Shown here piece after piece: positions 8,635 to 17,000 of a DNA stretch of 64,000 nucleotides. The translations under genes and the position numbers were made by a program. Positions within the stretch are counted from its first letter, which is position 1. The number at the start of each line of letters is the position of its first letter. The notes under the pieces were generated by a model. The model had not been told where the DNA came from. It did not search any database and saw nothing but the letters and a program-made list of their open reading frames with translations. Source of the stretch: Desulfitobacterium dichloroeliminans LMG P-21439 (lineage in GTDB: Bacteria; Bacillota; Desulfitobacteriia; Desulfitobacteriales; Desulfitobacteriaceae). The stretch is from the NCBI RefSeq assembly GCF_000243135.2, contig NC_019903.1, positions 2,952,001 through 3,016,000 on the forward strand. Direction: 5' to 3'.

Positions 8635-9117
8635 CTAAATGCTTCGATCTAAAAAGTGAACATTGCTTTTGGGTTCATTTTCCTTGCCCCCAGGACGAAC
8701 ATAAGTGCTGCCATTGGGTTGAGCTGTCATTAAGCCGAGTGTTAAGTCAATGACCTTAATAGCTTGTTTTAAAAGCTGAGTGTTCAATTCATTAACCTGT
8801 CGTAAATTGGTAAGAACGTTATCTAATTCTGTCTTAACCCCTGTTAATTCAGGAAAACGCTCAGCTAATTCACTCAAGGTGATATTTTCAGGGGCTTTGC
8901 CTATCTCCCTTGCTATCTGCTCCGCCCACAGAAGACGTTCCTTTTCTAAACGGGAGGCTTCCATGATAAGCTGTTCTTCTCGAACAGTAGCTGCTTCAAT
9001 CTCATGGAGGTTATTGTTCACCAGTGCCTGTTGCTTGTATTCTGCGAACATCTTAAGCTCCTCATAAAGAGCCGCCTGTCGTTTTAGATTTTCATTGAGT
9101 TGTTTGATCTCAGGCAC
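8635..9117 (-). CDS. flgN: FlgN-type flagellar export chaperone
   Basis: A 160-residue, largely helical and coiled-coil protein that starts at GTG (9117) after GAGGAGG. It has the FlgN pattern: a heptad-rich helix (EELKMFAEYKQQALVNNNLHEIE), a second helix with EEQLIMEASRLEKERL, and a third around NTQLLKQAIKVIDLTLGLM. FlgN binds the C-termini of FlgK and FlgL in the cytoplasm and escorts them to the export gate. The position between flgM and flgK is the conserved one. Confidence 0.9.
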   Translation of the reverse strand: MPEIKQLNENLKRQAALYEELKMFAEYKQQALVNNNLHEIEAATVREEQLIMEASRLEKERLLWAEQIAREIGKAPENITLSELAERFPELTGVKTELDNVLTNLRQVNELNTQLLKQAIKVIDLTLGLMTAQPNGSTYVRPGGKENEPKSNVHFLDRSI

Positions 9118-9147
9118 AGTGCAACCTCCTCATGTCATCCGGTCTGC

Positions 9148-9423
9148 TTACTCGCCAGTTAACAGCTTGGCTGCGATGGCTTGAGCATCGATTCTGAATT
9201 CCCCTTGATTGATGCGCTCGGTTATCTCACGAATCCGATCTTCGCGAACTTCCGGCATTTCCTTGATCTTCTGCAGTAGGTTCTGATAAACCTGTCCTTT
9301 GTCAGATACCTTCATACCATCTTGCTCAAGACCGGGCACTGCAACTCTTCTACTAACCGCTGCCACCCGGTTAGTCGCTTGAACACTACCGATTGAGGAC
9401 ATTGATGTTCCATCAATTTTCAT
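9148..9423 (-). CDS. flgM: Anti-sigma-28 factor FlgM
   Basis: A 91-residue FlgM. The N-terminus is disordered (MKIDGTSMSSIGSVQATNRV), as expected for an exported anti-sigma factor. The C-terminal sigma-binding helices are seen in VYQNLLQKIKEMPEVREDRI and INQGEFRIDAQAIAAKLL. It holds sigma-28 (SigD) inactive until the hook is complete. It is the first gene of the late operon, preceded by a GCCGATAA element. Confidence 0.93.
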   Translation of the reverse strand: MKIDGTSMSSIGSVQATNRVAAVSRRVAVPGLEQDGMKVSDKGQVYQNLLQKIKEMPEVREDRIREITERINQGEFRIDAQAIAAKLLTGE

Positions 9424-9458
9424 ACGAATCCACTCCCGTACACACTATCTTATCTCTA

Positions 9459-9485
9459 TTATCGGCATTCTCCTAAAAAACATAA
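9459..9485 (-). promoter_or_regulatory. Candidate sigma-28 promoter of the flgM operon
   Basis: GCCGATAA (9459-9466, minus strand) matches the sigma-28/SigD -10 consensus. The -35 position holds TTAT rather than TAAA, so only half of the promoter is strong. It lies about 36 nt before flgM, whose operon is SigD-dependent in Bacillus. Confidence 0.6.
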
Positions 9486-9549
9486 GCGGCCATCATCCGA
9501 AATTATCTCGCTCATTATCCATATCCCTTCATTTTTCTCTTATTAACGC

Positions 9550-9577
9550 CTTCTTCCCTTGATAGAAGAAGTTTTTT
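9550..9577 (+). terminator. Terminator-like hairpin upstream of motA
   Basis: CTTCTTC and GAAGAAG form a 7-bp stem followed by TTTTTT on the plus strand, within a wider TTAAC...GTTAA frame. It lies in the 355-nt flgM-motA intergenic region about 200 nt before motA. A TATAAT-like box follows at about 9610. It may isolate or attenuate transcription reading towards motA. Confidence 0.4.
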
Positions 9578-9753
9578 GTGTTAATGCTAGTCCCTTATCT
9601 CATTTTCCTATATAATCATAGAGTATAGAACCTTGTTTCAGCAGGGCTGTCTGAGATTGGGGCTTAAGACCTATAAAGTTTTTTGAACTATTTTACGATA
9701 AAACTATATGCCCTCATTCTTTATCGAGTCCAAAAAATTAAGCGCAAAGGAGG

Positions 9754-9769
9754 TGGCCGGGCAGCCGGC
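9754..9769 (+). promoter_or_regulatory. Hairpin between ribosome site and motA start
   Basis: GGCCGG-GCAG-CCGGCC forms a perfect 6-bp GC stem between AAAGGAGGTGG and the motA ATG. The linear spacing from the ribosome site to ATG is about 22 nt, far over the usual 5-9. Folding the hairpin would bring the two closer, so it may be needed for, or control, initiation. Confidence 0.55.
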
Positions 9770-9778
9770 CGTTACACA

Positions 9779-10582
9779 ATGGACATTACAACGATACTCG
9801 GGATACTTATCGGTTTTGGTGCATTAATCATAGGTTTTCTCCTTGAAGGTGGCCATCTAAGCACTCTTTTCCTCCTACCGCCAGCTATTATCGTTTTTGG
9901 TGGTACCTTTGGAGCAGTCTTTGCTAGTTTTCCCTTGAGGGAAATGAAAAAATTCACTACCTGGATTAAAATAGCCTTCACAGAAAAAACCTACGGTACT
10001 GCCGAAGCCTACGATACCCTTATTCGTTTCGCTGAGAAAGCGCGCCGTGAAGGGCTACTCAGTCTCGAACAAGAGTTAGAAACGGTCGAAGATCGTTATA
10101 CTCGCCAAGGAATGCAGTTGGTCATCGACGGTACGGATCCGGATATTACTCGTGAGATTCTCGAATCCGATATTGCCGTGATGGAAAAACGTCACAAAGT
10201 AGGCATCTCCGTTTTCGAAGCGGCTGGTGGCTATAGCCCGACCCTCGGGATTATCGGAACTGTAATGGGGCTTGTGCACGTCTTAGGCAATCTAACGGAC
10301 CCCGACTCCCTCTCCAAATCTATTGCCGGAGCGTTTTTGGCAACCCTCTACGGTGTAGCCTTTGCCAATCTTCTCTACCTTCCTATCGCCACAAAGCTAA
10401 AGCAAAAGGATAGATTCGAAGTAGCCGCTATGGAAATGGTGATGGATGGGATCCTCTCCATCCAAGCAGGAGAAAACCCCTCTATCCTCAAAGAGAAGCT
10501 CAAGACTCACCTTGGAAATATGTCTTCTGAGCCCGTACCAGCTCGTGATGAATCAAGATCAGAGATTTTTAACATAAATTAA
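9779..10582 (+). CDS. motA: Flagellar motor stator protein MotA
   Basis: A 267-residue MotA/ExbB-type stator. The start MDITTILGILIGFGALI is the usual MotA N-terminus. An in-frame extension upstream (about 32 residues rich in K/R/G) crosses the ribosome-site region and is rejected. There are four membrane segments: two at the N-terminus (residues 4-50), and two after the cytoplasmic loop, including YSPTLGIIGTVMGLVHVL, which carries the conserved proline near the proton channel, and SIAGAFLATLYGVAFANLLYLP. With MotB it couples ion flow to rotation. motB follows 66 nt later. Confidence 0.96.
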   Translation: MDITTILGILIGFGALIIGFLLEGGHLSTLFLLPPAIIVFGGTFGAVFASFPLREMKKFTTWIKIAFTEKTYGTAEAYDTLIRFAEKARREGLLSLEQELETVEDRYTRQGMQLVIDGTDPDITREILESDIAVMEKRHKVGISVFEAAGGYSPTLGIIGTVMGLVHVLGNLTDPDSLSKSIAGAFLATLYGVAFANLLYLPIATKLKQKDRFEVAAMEMVMDGILSIQAGENPSILKEKLKTHLGNMSSEPVPARDESRSEIFNIN

Positions 10583-10648
10583 TAACAAGTTTAAATAAAA
10601 AGTTTAAGATTGAGTAATAAACTTAAAGCATAGAATTTGGGTGAGATA

Positions 10649-11494
10649 ATGGCAAGAAAACGCGGTGGAGAACCAGAGAAAGATAATTCGGAACGATGGC
10701 TACTTACATACTCCGATCTCATCACCTTACTCATGATTTTCTTCGTAGTGATGTACTCTATGAGCAAGGTTGATGCCGATAAATTCCAAGCCATGGCCGA
10801 ATCCCTCAACATTACCTTGGGAGGAGCCTCAGCTGCTCAAGTTGAAATCGGAACCTCTCCCTCTGGGCCGAACCTAATCGAGACGTTTCCCGCAAAAACA
10901 CCAGAGCCTTCCGGGGAAACCTTGGATGAAGGGAAAGGTGCAGGCCTCGGCAATGCGGATATCGAGAACATGACGATTGAATCGATCAAGCAGAAACTGG
11001 ATAAATTCGCCTTTGATAATCAGATTGAAACCAAGCTGGTCTCCTCTATTGAAGAGAGAGGTCTGGTCATAAGTATCCAAGATACACTCCTTTTCGAGAG
11101 TGGCTCTGCGGTCATTACCCCGCGAGCACGCGAAATCCTCGAAAAAATCAATAATGTGCTGGCCTCCGCTCCCAACTATATCAAAGTCGAAGGACACACA
11201 GATAACCTCTCTATTAGTACTGACCGTTTCCCTAGCAACTGGGAGCTATCTGTTTTAAGGGCAACCAATGTCCTCCATATCATGCAAGAAACAATTCATG
11301 CTGAGCAGCTTTCTGCCACAGGCTACGGGGAGTTCCGCCCAGTCACCAACAACGATAGCGAGGCCAACCGAGCCAGAAATCGTCGCGTCGACCTCGTCAT
11401 ACTCCGCTCCAAATACGACTTAACGGAGCCGGGACAATCCCTAGAAGCTGATCCAACTTCCGGTACCATCCCAACTCCGTTCAATAATCCGTAA
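10649..11494 (+). CDS. motB: Flagellar motor stator protein MotB
   Basis: A 281-residue MotB. The ATG at 10649 is preceded by GGGTGAG at short spacing; a TTG at 10637 is a less likely start. The single N-terminal membrane helix contains the essential aspartate in LLTYSDLITLLMIFFVVMYSMS. A linker (residues 60-120) leads to an OmpA-like peptidoglycan-binding domain with VEGHTDNLSISTDRFPSNWELS and ANRARNRRVDLVIL. It anchors the stator to the wall. It is the last gene before a structured intergenic region. Confidence 0.96.
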   Translation: MARKRGGEPEKDNSERWLLTYSDLITLLMIFFVVMYSMSKVDADKFQAMAESLNITLGGASAAQVEIGTSPSGPNLIETFPAKTPEPSGETLDEGKGAGLGNADIENMTIESIKQKLDKFAFDNQIETKLVSSIEERGLVISIQDTLLFESGSAVITPRAREILEKINNVLASAPNYIKVEGHTDNLSISTDRFPSNWELSVLRATNVLHIMQETIHAEQLSATGYGEFRPVTNNDSEANRARNRRVDLVILRSKYDLTEPGQSLEADPTSGTIPTPFNNP

Positions 11495-11633
11495 TCAACA
11501 GTTTGTCTGGCGAATCTCCTGAGTTATCGTTAATAGTAGAATAATACTCTAATCTAATAAATCTTCATCAAAAAGAGGGTTGACCATAGAGTATATTCTA
11601 GAGTTTGCCTAACAATCTTAAGAAACTACCCAA

Positions 11634-11841
11634 GGATTTTGTTTTACAAAAGTGAACGCCTTCTAAGCGAGCGGAAAACCAATCTTCGCGAAAAGCACGC
11701 AGCGGAGACGGGCTGGAAACAGGACGTTTCCAGCTGGCCATTGAGCAGGAGCGATTTGGCCAGGTTACCCGTCGAAGCGGAGTGCTTGAGCGTTAGATTG
11801 GTCCGCGCAGCTTACTGAGTGAACGATGTAAAACAAAATCC
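11634..11841. repeat. 208-nt nested inverted-repeat element
   Basis: Outer arms GGATTTTGTTTTACA (11634-11648) and its exact complement (11827-11841) form a 15-bp terminal inverted repeat. Inside, successive complementary blocks keep the same order: ACCAATCT (11678) with AGATTGGT (11795), AGCAC (11694) with GTGCT (11782), and GACGGG (11707) with CCCGTC (11768). The centre holds two further hairpins, CTGGAAAC-GTTTCCAG (11713-11733) and CTGGCCA-TGGCCAG (11734-11763). It fills the space between the convergent motB and peptidase genes and has no convincing ORF. It could be a MITE, a structured RNA or a bidirectional terminator. Apart from this element the 390-nt gap shows nothing else. Confidence 0.8.
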
Positions 11842-11884
11842 TGGAGACCACTGTCCTTGGTTAACACTCTTAATCATACTACAA

Positions 11885-12928
11885 CTAATAAGCCAACGAT
11901 TTGATCGCCCGATACACAATATCCGCAGCTAACTCCACTTGTTCAATCTTCACATTCCCCAGCGAATCCTGTGGGGTATGATTATTCACCAGCCACTCCC
12001 GAGCCAATAGGGTCACCGCAGGGATACCTGCTTGAGCAAAGCTTATCTGATCGCTGTTATGCCCACCACTCTCCACCTGCATGGCACTGGCGCCGGCATC
12101 CGCAGCTGCCTTTTGGACCGCCTGGCAGGCTATATCCGTAGTGTTCGCAGTCCAGAGACCAAAATTACCGACCATGCCATTTCCTACGGTATCGACATTC
12201 ACGACCGCTTTAATTCTCTCAAGAGGTATGGTGGGATTTGCTACAAAGGTCTTAGAACCTAAAAAACCCATTTCTTCCGCACTCCAGAAGGCGAATACAA
12301 CTGTCTTGCGGGGAGTCTCTTTCTCCCGAACCAGACGGCGGATGACGCCGAGAACGCAGGCTACTCCGGATGCATTATCGTTGGCTCCCGGATAGACATT
12401 ACCTTTATAGACTCCCAGGTGGTCATAATGAGCCGATATAACTATAATCTCTTTTTCCGTCTTCCCCACGAGACCACCCAGCAGGTTCAAACTCGGAGCA
12501 CGTAGCATTTGCGTATTACCAACGGAGAAGGTTAAACGACTACCGACAAATTCCTCTTTGACCTCCGGAATGGTAAAGGCTTGGGCATAGCTCCGTTCTT
12601 TGTCTCCCAAGGGTTTCAAGCCTAGCAAACTCATTTCCCGAGACAGGTACTGTGAAGCCCGACCTTCACCAACTGCACCAGCTCGACGCCCTTCCATCTC
12701 GCCTGAACTTAGAGCAAGGATATCATCCATAGCCGTTCTGCTTAAGCTCTCGGACTGGAAATACTCATTAATAGTTTGGGCTTCCGGCGGAATGAGATAG
12801 AGCTTTGCCCGAGGTTGCGCCAGCAAAGGCTCAACAACCGATTTTACTTTGTAGCCTACACCGGTCCAAGGTAAGGCTATGGCCCCGAGACCAAGGAGTA
12901 TTTTCAGAAATACCCGTCTTGTTTGCAT
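11885..12928 (-). CDS. M28 family Zn aminopeptidase, exported
   Basis: A 347-residue metallopeptidase starting at ATG (12928), with AAAGGA 8 nt upstream. The N-terminus MQTRRVFLKILLGLGAIALPW resembles a Tat or Sec signal (RRVFLK followed by a hydrophobic run), so the enzyme probably acts outside the membrane. The M28 zinc ligands are visible: HYDHLG, GANDNASG (Asp), FWSAEEMGFLGS (Glu-Glu), NVDTVGNG (Asp) and GGHNSDQISF (His). Substrate is unknown; family members remove N-terminal amino acids or cut dipeptides. It is transcribed divergently from yaaR, whose leader it nearly abuts. Confidence 0.9.
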   Translation of the reverse strand: MQTRRVFLKILLGLGAIALPWTGVGYKVKSVVEPLLAQPRAKLYLIPPEAQTINEYFQSESLSRTAMDDILALSSGEMEGRRAGAVGEGRASQYLSREMSLLGLKPLGDKERSYAQAFTIPEVKEEFVGSRLTFSVGNTQMLRAPSLNLLGGLVGKTEKEIIVISAHYDHLGVYKGNVYPGANDNASGVACVLGVIRRLVREKETPRKTVVFAFWSAEEMGFLGSKTFVANPTIPLERIKAVVNVDTVGNGMVGNFGLWTANTTDIACQAVQKAAADAGASAMQVESGGHNSDQISFAQAGIPAVTLLAREWLVNNHTPQDSLGNVKIEQVELAADIVYRAIKSLAY

Positions 12929-12967
12929 GAACAACGTCCTTTCAAGTCCATTACAGGGGGAATAAAG

Positions 12968-13405
12968 ATGCCGCTACGAATTAACGTGTCTCAACAAGCA
13001 GAGTCCCTCACCCGTTCCTCAGGCTCATCTCCGAAGGGGGATCTTGATTTCAACAAGGTCCTCACTCAAACTCGGAAGTTGCAAAGCCAAGAGCTTCAGG
13101 AATTTTTAACTCGTCTTGAGAAAAAGGGACAGCAACTCGCCGAGAGCTTCTCCCTGCGTGATCTAACTGATTTTAAAGATATGGTCAAATCCTTTTTGCG
13201 TTCGACCTTCGGTCAAAGTCGTCAGGTCTCCGAAGAATCCTTTTGGGATTTCCAAGGACGGCCCAAAGTGCTTTCCCGGATCAACGAAATTGATAAGGCC
13301 CTTGAAGACCTCGGACAAAAGGTGCTAGATACCCAGGCCAAACCTTTAGAAATTCTCACGCAAGTCGACGAAATTCGCGGCTTGATTATCGACTTATTGG
13401 GATAA
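12968..13405 (+). CDS. yaaR: YaaR/DUF327 family protein
   Basis: A 145-residue cytoplasmic helical protein. The start MPLRINVSQQAES is chosen because of AGGGGG upstream; a longer reading would extend into the divergent peptidase promoter. Family features are FNKVLTQTRKLQSQELQEFLTRLEKKGQQL and the ending EILTQVDEIRGLIIDLLG. The family is widespread in Firmicutes and of unknown function. It lies 39 nt before cheR on the same strand, so it may belong with chemotaxis/motility expression. Confidence 0.85.
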   Translation: MPLRINVSQQAESLTRSSGSSPKGDLDFNKVLTQTRKLQSQELQEFLTRLEKKGQQLAESFSLRDLTDFKDMVKSFLRSTFGQSRQVSEESFWDFQGRPKVLSRINEIDKALEDLGQKVLDTQAKPLEILTQVDEIRGLIIDLLG

Positions 13406-13444
13406 TTCACTTACAAATAATTACAGACGAAATGAGGTATCACC

Positions 13445-14233
13445 ATGGCTATTCTAGATACAAATACCTACGAATGGTTCGTTAAGGCATTCCACCCGAA
13501 AAGCGGCTTGGATCTTAACTTCTATAAGCAAAATCAAATGGAGAGACGCATCAATAGCTTTATGTCCTCCCGTGGCTATAAAAATTATCCCGATTTCATA
13601 AAGGCCCTTGACCAGGATAAAGATCTCTACGACGCCTTTTTCAAGCATCTAACCATCAATGTCACCCAATTCTTTCGGGATACAAACCAATGGAAGACCC
13701 TGCGTGAAGAGATTCTCCCCAAGCTCCTAGAAAAGAAAGTACCTCTGAAAATCTGGAGTGCCGGTTGTTCGAGCGGTCAAGAGCCCTATTCCATGGCTAT
13801 CACCTTGATGGAATATTTCCCCCAAGCACGCTTCACAATCTTAGCTACGGATATCGATGTGAACGTACTTGAACAAGCGAAAAAAGGAATCTATAAAGAA
13901 GCTGATTTCGCGAGCACGGCCCCAGAGATTATTCCCAAGTATTTTACGCCCGTGGATGGGGGCTATCAGATTAAGGAACAAGTCAAACGGGCGGTAACCT
14001 TTCAAAAGCAAAATCTCCTCACTGACCGCTTTGATTCAGGATTCGATTTGCTCGCCTGTCGCAATGTGGTGATTTACTTTACAGAAGATGCTAAGGATAT
14101 GCTTTATCGCAAGTTTTCCGATTCCCTAAATCCGGGAGGGATTCTTTTTACAGGGAGTACAGAGCATCTTTTTGGCATGAGTCATTTGGGCTTTAAACTC
14201 GTCTCCTCTTTCTTTTACCAAAAGCAGCTCTAA
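13445..14233 (+). CDS. cheR: Chemotaxis protein methyltransferase CheR
   Basis: A 262-residue CheR that methylates glutamates on chemoreceptors using S-adenosylmethionine. The N-terminal helical domain has NQMERRINSFMSSRGYKNYPDF. The SAM-binding core has LKIWSAGCSSGQEPYSMAITL and ILATDIDVNVLEQA. The RNVVIYF motif and FTGSTEHLF complete the fold. The length fits the minimal CheR form. No other chemotaxis genes are in the window. It is followed by a clear terminator. Confidence 0.96.
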   Translation: MAILDTNTYEWFVKAFHPKSGLDLNFYKQNQMERRINSFMSSRGYKNYPDFIKALDQDKDLYDAFFKHLTINVTQFFRDTNQWKTLREEILPKLLEKKVPLKIWSAGCSSGQEPYSMAITLMEYFPQARFTILATDIDVNVLEQAKKGIYKEADFASTAPEIIPKYFTPVDGGYQIKEQVKRAVTFQKQNLLTDRFDSGFDLLACRNVVIYFTEDAKDMLYRKFSDSLNPGGILFTGSTEHLFGMSHLGFKLVSSFFYQKQL

Positions 14234-14275
14234 TCGTCAATAGTTTCTTTCGTCTACCCCATTATAACTGAAGCT

Positions 14276-14326
14276 GGGTCTGTCGCAAATCGTTGGTGAG
14301 CAAACGTAGGCGGCAGACCCTTTTTT
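14276..14326 (+). terminator. Terminator after cheR
   Basis: GGGTCTG...CAGACCC forms the base of a long stem with extra pairing inside, followed by TTTTTT. It lies about 40 nt after the cheR stop. Confidence 0.8.
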
Positions 14327-14334
14327 GATAAAGG

Positions 14335-14378
14335 TTGTCCATTCAAAATCGTATACGTGTACGATTTTGAATGGACAA
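14335..14378. repeat. Perfect 19-bp inverted repeat
   Basis: Arms TTGTCCATTCAAAATCGTA (14335-14353) and their exact complement (14360-14378) surround the loop TACGTG. No T-run follows on either strand, so it is not a simple terminator. A second weaker repeat, CGAAAGAAT...ATTCTTTCG (14383-14441), lies beside it. It occupies the 357-nt gap before the small gene at 14603 and may be an operator, a cruciform site or a mobile palindrome. Confidence 0.85.
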
Positions 14379-14602
14379 GACCCGAAAGAATCGTTCGCTT
14401 TTAATCGACTTTTTACACGCTTATTTACTATAATTCTTTCGTCAAACCCAGGAAACGAGCAAGCCAAGCGGGTACCCGGGTATATTTTGTCGGACATTTC
14501 ACTTTCAAATCTCTTTAGATTTTGTTAAACTTTAACTAACATTCACTTATAAAATACTAGGTCAAGCGGCTAACTAAAACTAAGAGGAAGGTGGGATCTG
14601 TA

Positions 14603-14902
14603 TTGTACTTCCACGATAATCTTATCATCTGTTATGTCCAAGACCCCAGCTGTGATCGTTTTCTCTTCCAGCTGGCAGGTGGAGAGGTATGTGAGGTAAG
14701 CAAGGAGGTGTTCTTTGCCCAATGGCAGGAGTACCGTGACTTGGAGGTAGCACGTGCTCTTGAAGAAGGAGCGATCTATCGTCCGCTGCCTGTAACCATG
14801 TCCATCACCTGCAACATTAAATGTCTGCCCATCAATATGAATCAGAGGCGCAAACGTAAATCGGCTTATTTAATGCAACAGCCCATGCTTGCTCATGGCT
14901 AA
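14603..14902 (+). CDS. Small protein of unknown function
   Basis: About 99 residues if started at TTG (14603), which has AGGAAGGTGGG 8 nt upstream. A GTG at 14591 is in frame but lies inside that ribosome site. The protein reads YFHDNLIICYVQDPSCDRFLFQL near its start and later EVARALEEGAIYRPLPVTMSITCN, with a basic tail (NQRRKRKS). No known domain, signal or membrane segment is recognised. It is followed by a strong terminator, so it is a single-gene transcript. Confidence 0.6.
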   Translation: MYFHDNLIICYVQDPSCDRFLFQLAGGEVCEVSKEVFFAQWQEYRDLEVARALEEGAIYRPLPVTMSITCNIKCLPINMNQRRKRKSAYLMQQPMLAHG

Positions 14903-14945
14903 TGTATAGGAAAGAGCTGAAAACGGATGCGTCTTTTGTTTATAC

Positions 14946-14973
14946 AAAAAAGGGACTTTATAGTCCCTTTTTT
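14946..14973. terminator. Bidirectional terminator
   Basis: AAAAAAGGGACT-TTAT-AGTCCCTTTTTT is a perfect 12-bp stem with A/T runs on both sides, serving the upstream plus-strand gene and possibly the convergent gene ending at 15031. Confidence 0.9.
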
Positions 14974-15030
14974 GTGTATCATTATTCTTTGTAAATCGTA
15001 TTCAGTTCGTGTCTTTTTTTCTGAATGCCA

Positions 15031-15219
15031 TTAGGGCGTGGGATTGGATTGTTGGTAAGCTGCTACCAACTCATCGACGTGATATGTCATCCCTTTGCCT
15101 TTGTACTCCAGCGAAACCTGCTGGGCTGTAGGATTGTATCCAATATACTTCATCCCTAGCTGTTTTGCCATGTTTGCCAGTTCAATACGCGCGCCTCGTC
15201 CTAAGTCTTGAAATTTCAT
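15031..15219 (-). CDS. Small conserved-looking protein, function unknown
   Basis: A 62-residue protein beginning MKFQDLGRGARIELANMAKQ. The ATG at 15219 is preferred over an in-frame GTG at 15228 because AAGGGG lies about 10 nt before the ATG and would be only 2 nt from the GTG. The rest, KYIGYNPTAQQVSLEYKG and MTYHVDELVAAYQQS, is soluble with a predicted alpha/beta mix. No family is recognised. Confidence 0.6.
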   Translation of the reverse strand: MKFQDLGRGARIELANMAKQLGMKYIGYNPTAQQVSLEYKGKGMTYHVDELVAAYQQSNPTP

Positions 15220-15422
15220 GGTGCACACGCCCCTTATACCATTTTCTCTCTGTAAGGTAAATCTCGGGAGTCTGGAGTACTGTATTCAGTTTTCGAGTCT
15301 TCTAAGAAAGACAACCTGCGGCTTAAGCTAAGTGCTTTATTAACACTTTGTTAACCGGATGTTAAGATAATCATATCCTATTCACCCTCGCGTTGCAACT
15401 TGCTTTTCCCCACGAATAACTC

Positions 15423-16967
15423 TTAATCTTTTGCTTGTCTGACGACATCGATGACGGTTCCGTCCCGGTATTCTACCACAGCCACGACGCGGTCGGTAAA
15501 TTCTACCGTTTCCGGTACCCCGGTTAAGCTCTCAGATATTCTTTTAAGTTCATCAACGGATGTAATAGGTAAATCACTATCTTTCAGCTTTTCCAGAAGA
15601 TCTTTGCGGCGGGGGTTGATGGCGATTCCTCGCTCCGTAACCAAGACATCGATGGTTTCCCCAGGTGTCGTCACGGTAGTGACACGATCCTTAATAACCG
15701 GCAGCCGGCCTTTGGTGAGGCTAGTCACGATAATCGCGATCTTCGAGCCCGCTGCAGTGTCATTATGCCCTCCGGACGCTCCCATAATGACGCCATCGGA
15801 ACCGGTCACTACGTTAACATTAAAGTCTGTATCGATTTCTGTGGCACCTAGAATCATGACATCTAAGTTATTGACGATGGCCCCTTTATCATGCGGGTTA
15901 CCGTAGAGAGAACCGGACATAGCTTGGTGGCGAGGATTCTCACGGTAAGAGGCCACGGCTTTTAAGTCGAAGCACTGGACATCAAAGAGGTTTCTAAATA
16001 GCCCTTCATTGAGCATATCTACGATATAGCCAGTGATACCACCGGCAGCAAAACTTCCCACAACATTCTTTTCCTGCATGTATTTACGTACTTCGGCAGC
16101 AACGGCTAAGGATGTACCACCTGCACCGGTTTGGAAGGACATCTCGTTTTGAATATAGCCCGCTTCATTAATCAATTGGGCAGCCATTTTGGCAATTCGC
16201 AATCCCACGGGATCCTTGGTGACCGTAAGAGTTCCGGAAACAATACCATTGGCGTCACCGATCGATTCTACCTGAACCACATAATCAACGAAATCCTGAG
16301 TGATTTCAATGGGGCAAGCCGGATAAGGGGCGAGATGATCGGTAACAGCCACTACTTTATCCGCAAAAAACGCATCAGCAACTGCATAGGATAAGGTACC
16401 ACAAGCTGCAGGGCCTCCTACACCGTTGACATTACCATAAGCATCGGCAGTCGGTGCAGCGATAAAGGCTACATCCACGTGCAAGTCACCGCTTTCAATA
16501 GCCCGCGGACGTCCTCCGTGACTCATGAATACAGCAGGATGCTTTAAGAGGCCTTGGGAAATAGCTTTCGCCACAGGTCCAGGCGAAATATAATTCACAG
16601 AAATTTTGGTAACGATCCCTTTTTTCATGTAATCCACAAGTGGCTCATGGATAGGGAAAATCCCGGTAGCGGCTACGTGAATGTCTTTGTAGCCCCGCTG
16701 AGCTACGACTGCCATCACTTGATTGAGGACATAGTCCCCATTTCTCAAATGGTGATGGAAGGATAAGGTCATCCCATCCTTAAGGCCCACTTTGTCTAAG
16801 GCCTCTTCGATATTAGCTAATAGCTTCTTCTCCCCCGGCTTAACCGAACGAAGGGTTACCGAGGCTTTCGCTCTCTCCCCATAATTGGCAAAGGCCCCCA
16901 TGAAAGGTTTAACCTCACCATATCCTTCTATATAATCTGGAATCTCTCTTCCAAGTATATTCTTCAT
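15423..16967 (-). CDS. citF: Citrate lyase alpha subunit
   Basis: The 514-residue protein is the citrate:acetyl-ACP transferase subunit. Seen features are FHHHLRNGDYVLNQVMAVV, HLAPYPACPIEITQDFVDYVV, FQTGAGGTSLAVAAEVRKYM and GHNDTAAGSKIAIIVTSLTKGRLP. The length is the family norm. It exchanges acetyl for citryl on the CitD prosthetic group, before CitE cleaves it to oxaloacetate and acetate. It is the last gene of a citD-citE-citF cluster. No citC, citX or citG is seen nearby, so activation of CitD must be encoded elsewhere. Confidence 0.95.
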   Translation of the reverse strand: MKNILGREIPDYIEGYGEVKPFMGAFANYGERAKASVTLRSVKPGEKKLLANIEEALDKVGLKDGMTLSFHHHLRNGDYVLNQVMAVVAQRGYKDIHVAATGIFPIHEPLVDYMKKGIVTKISVNYISPGPVAKAISQGLLKHPAVFMSHGGRPRAIESGDLHVDVAFIAAPTADAYGNVNGVGGPAACGTLSYAVADAFFADKVVAVTDHLAPYPACPIEITQDFVDYVVQVESIGDANGIVSGTLTVTKDPVGLRIAKMAAQLINEAGYIQNEMSFQTGAGGTSLAVAAEVRKYMQEKNVVGSFAAGGITGYIVDMLNEGLFRNLFDVQCFDLKAVASYRENPRHQAMSGSLYGNPHDKGAIVNNLDVMILGATEIDTDFNVNVVTGSDGVIMGASGGHNDTAAGSKIAIIVTSLTKGRLPVIKDRVTTVTTPGETIDVLVTERGIAINPRRKDLLEKLKDSDLPITSVDELKRISESLTGVPETVEFTDRVVAVVEYRDGTVIDVVRQAKD

Positions 16968-17000
16968 GGTACTTCTTTCATCCCTTTCCTAAATAGCAAT

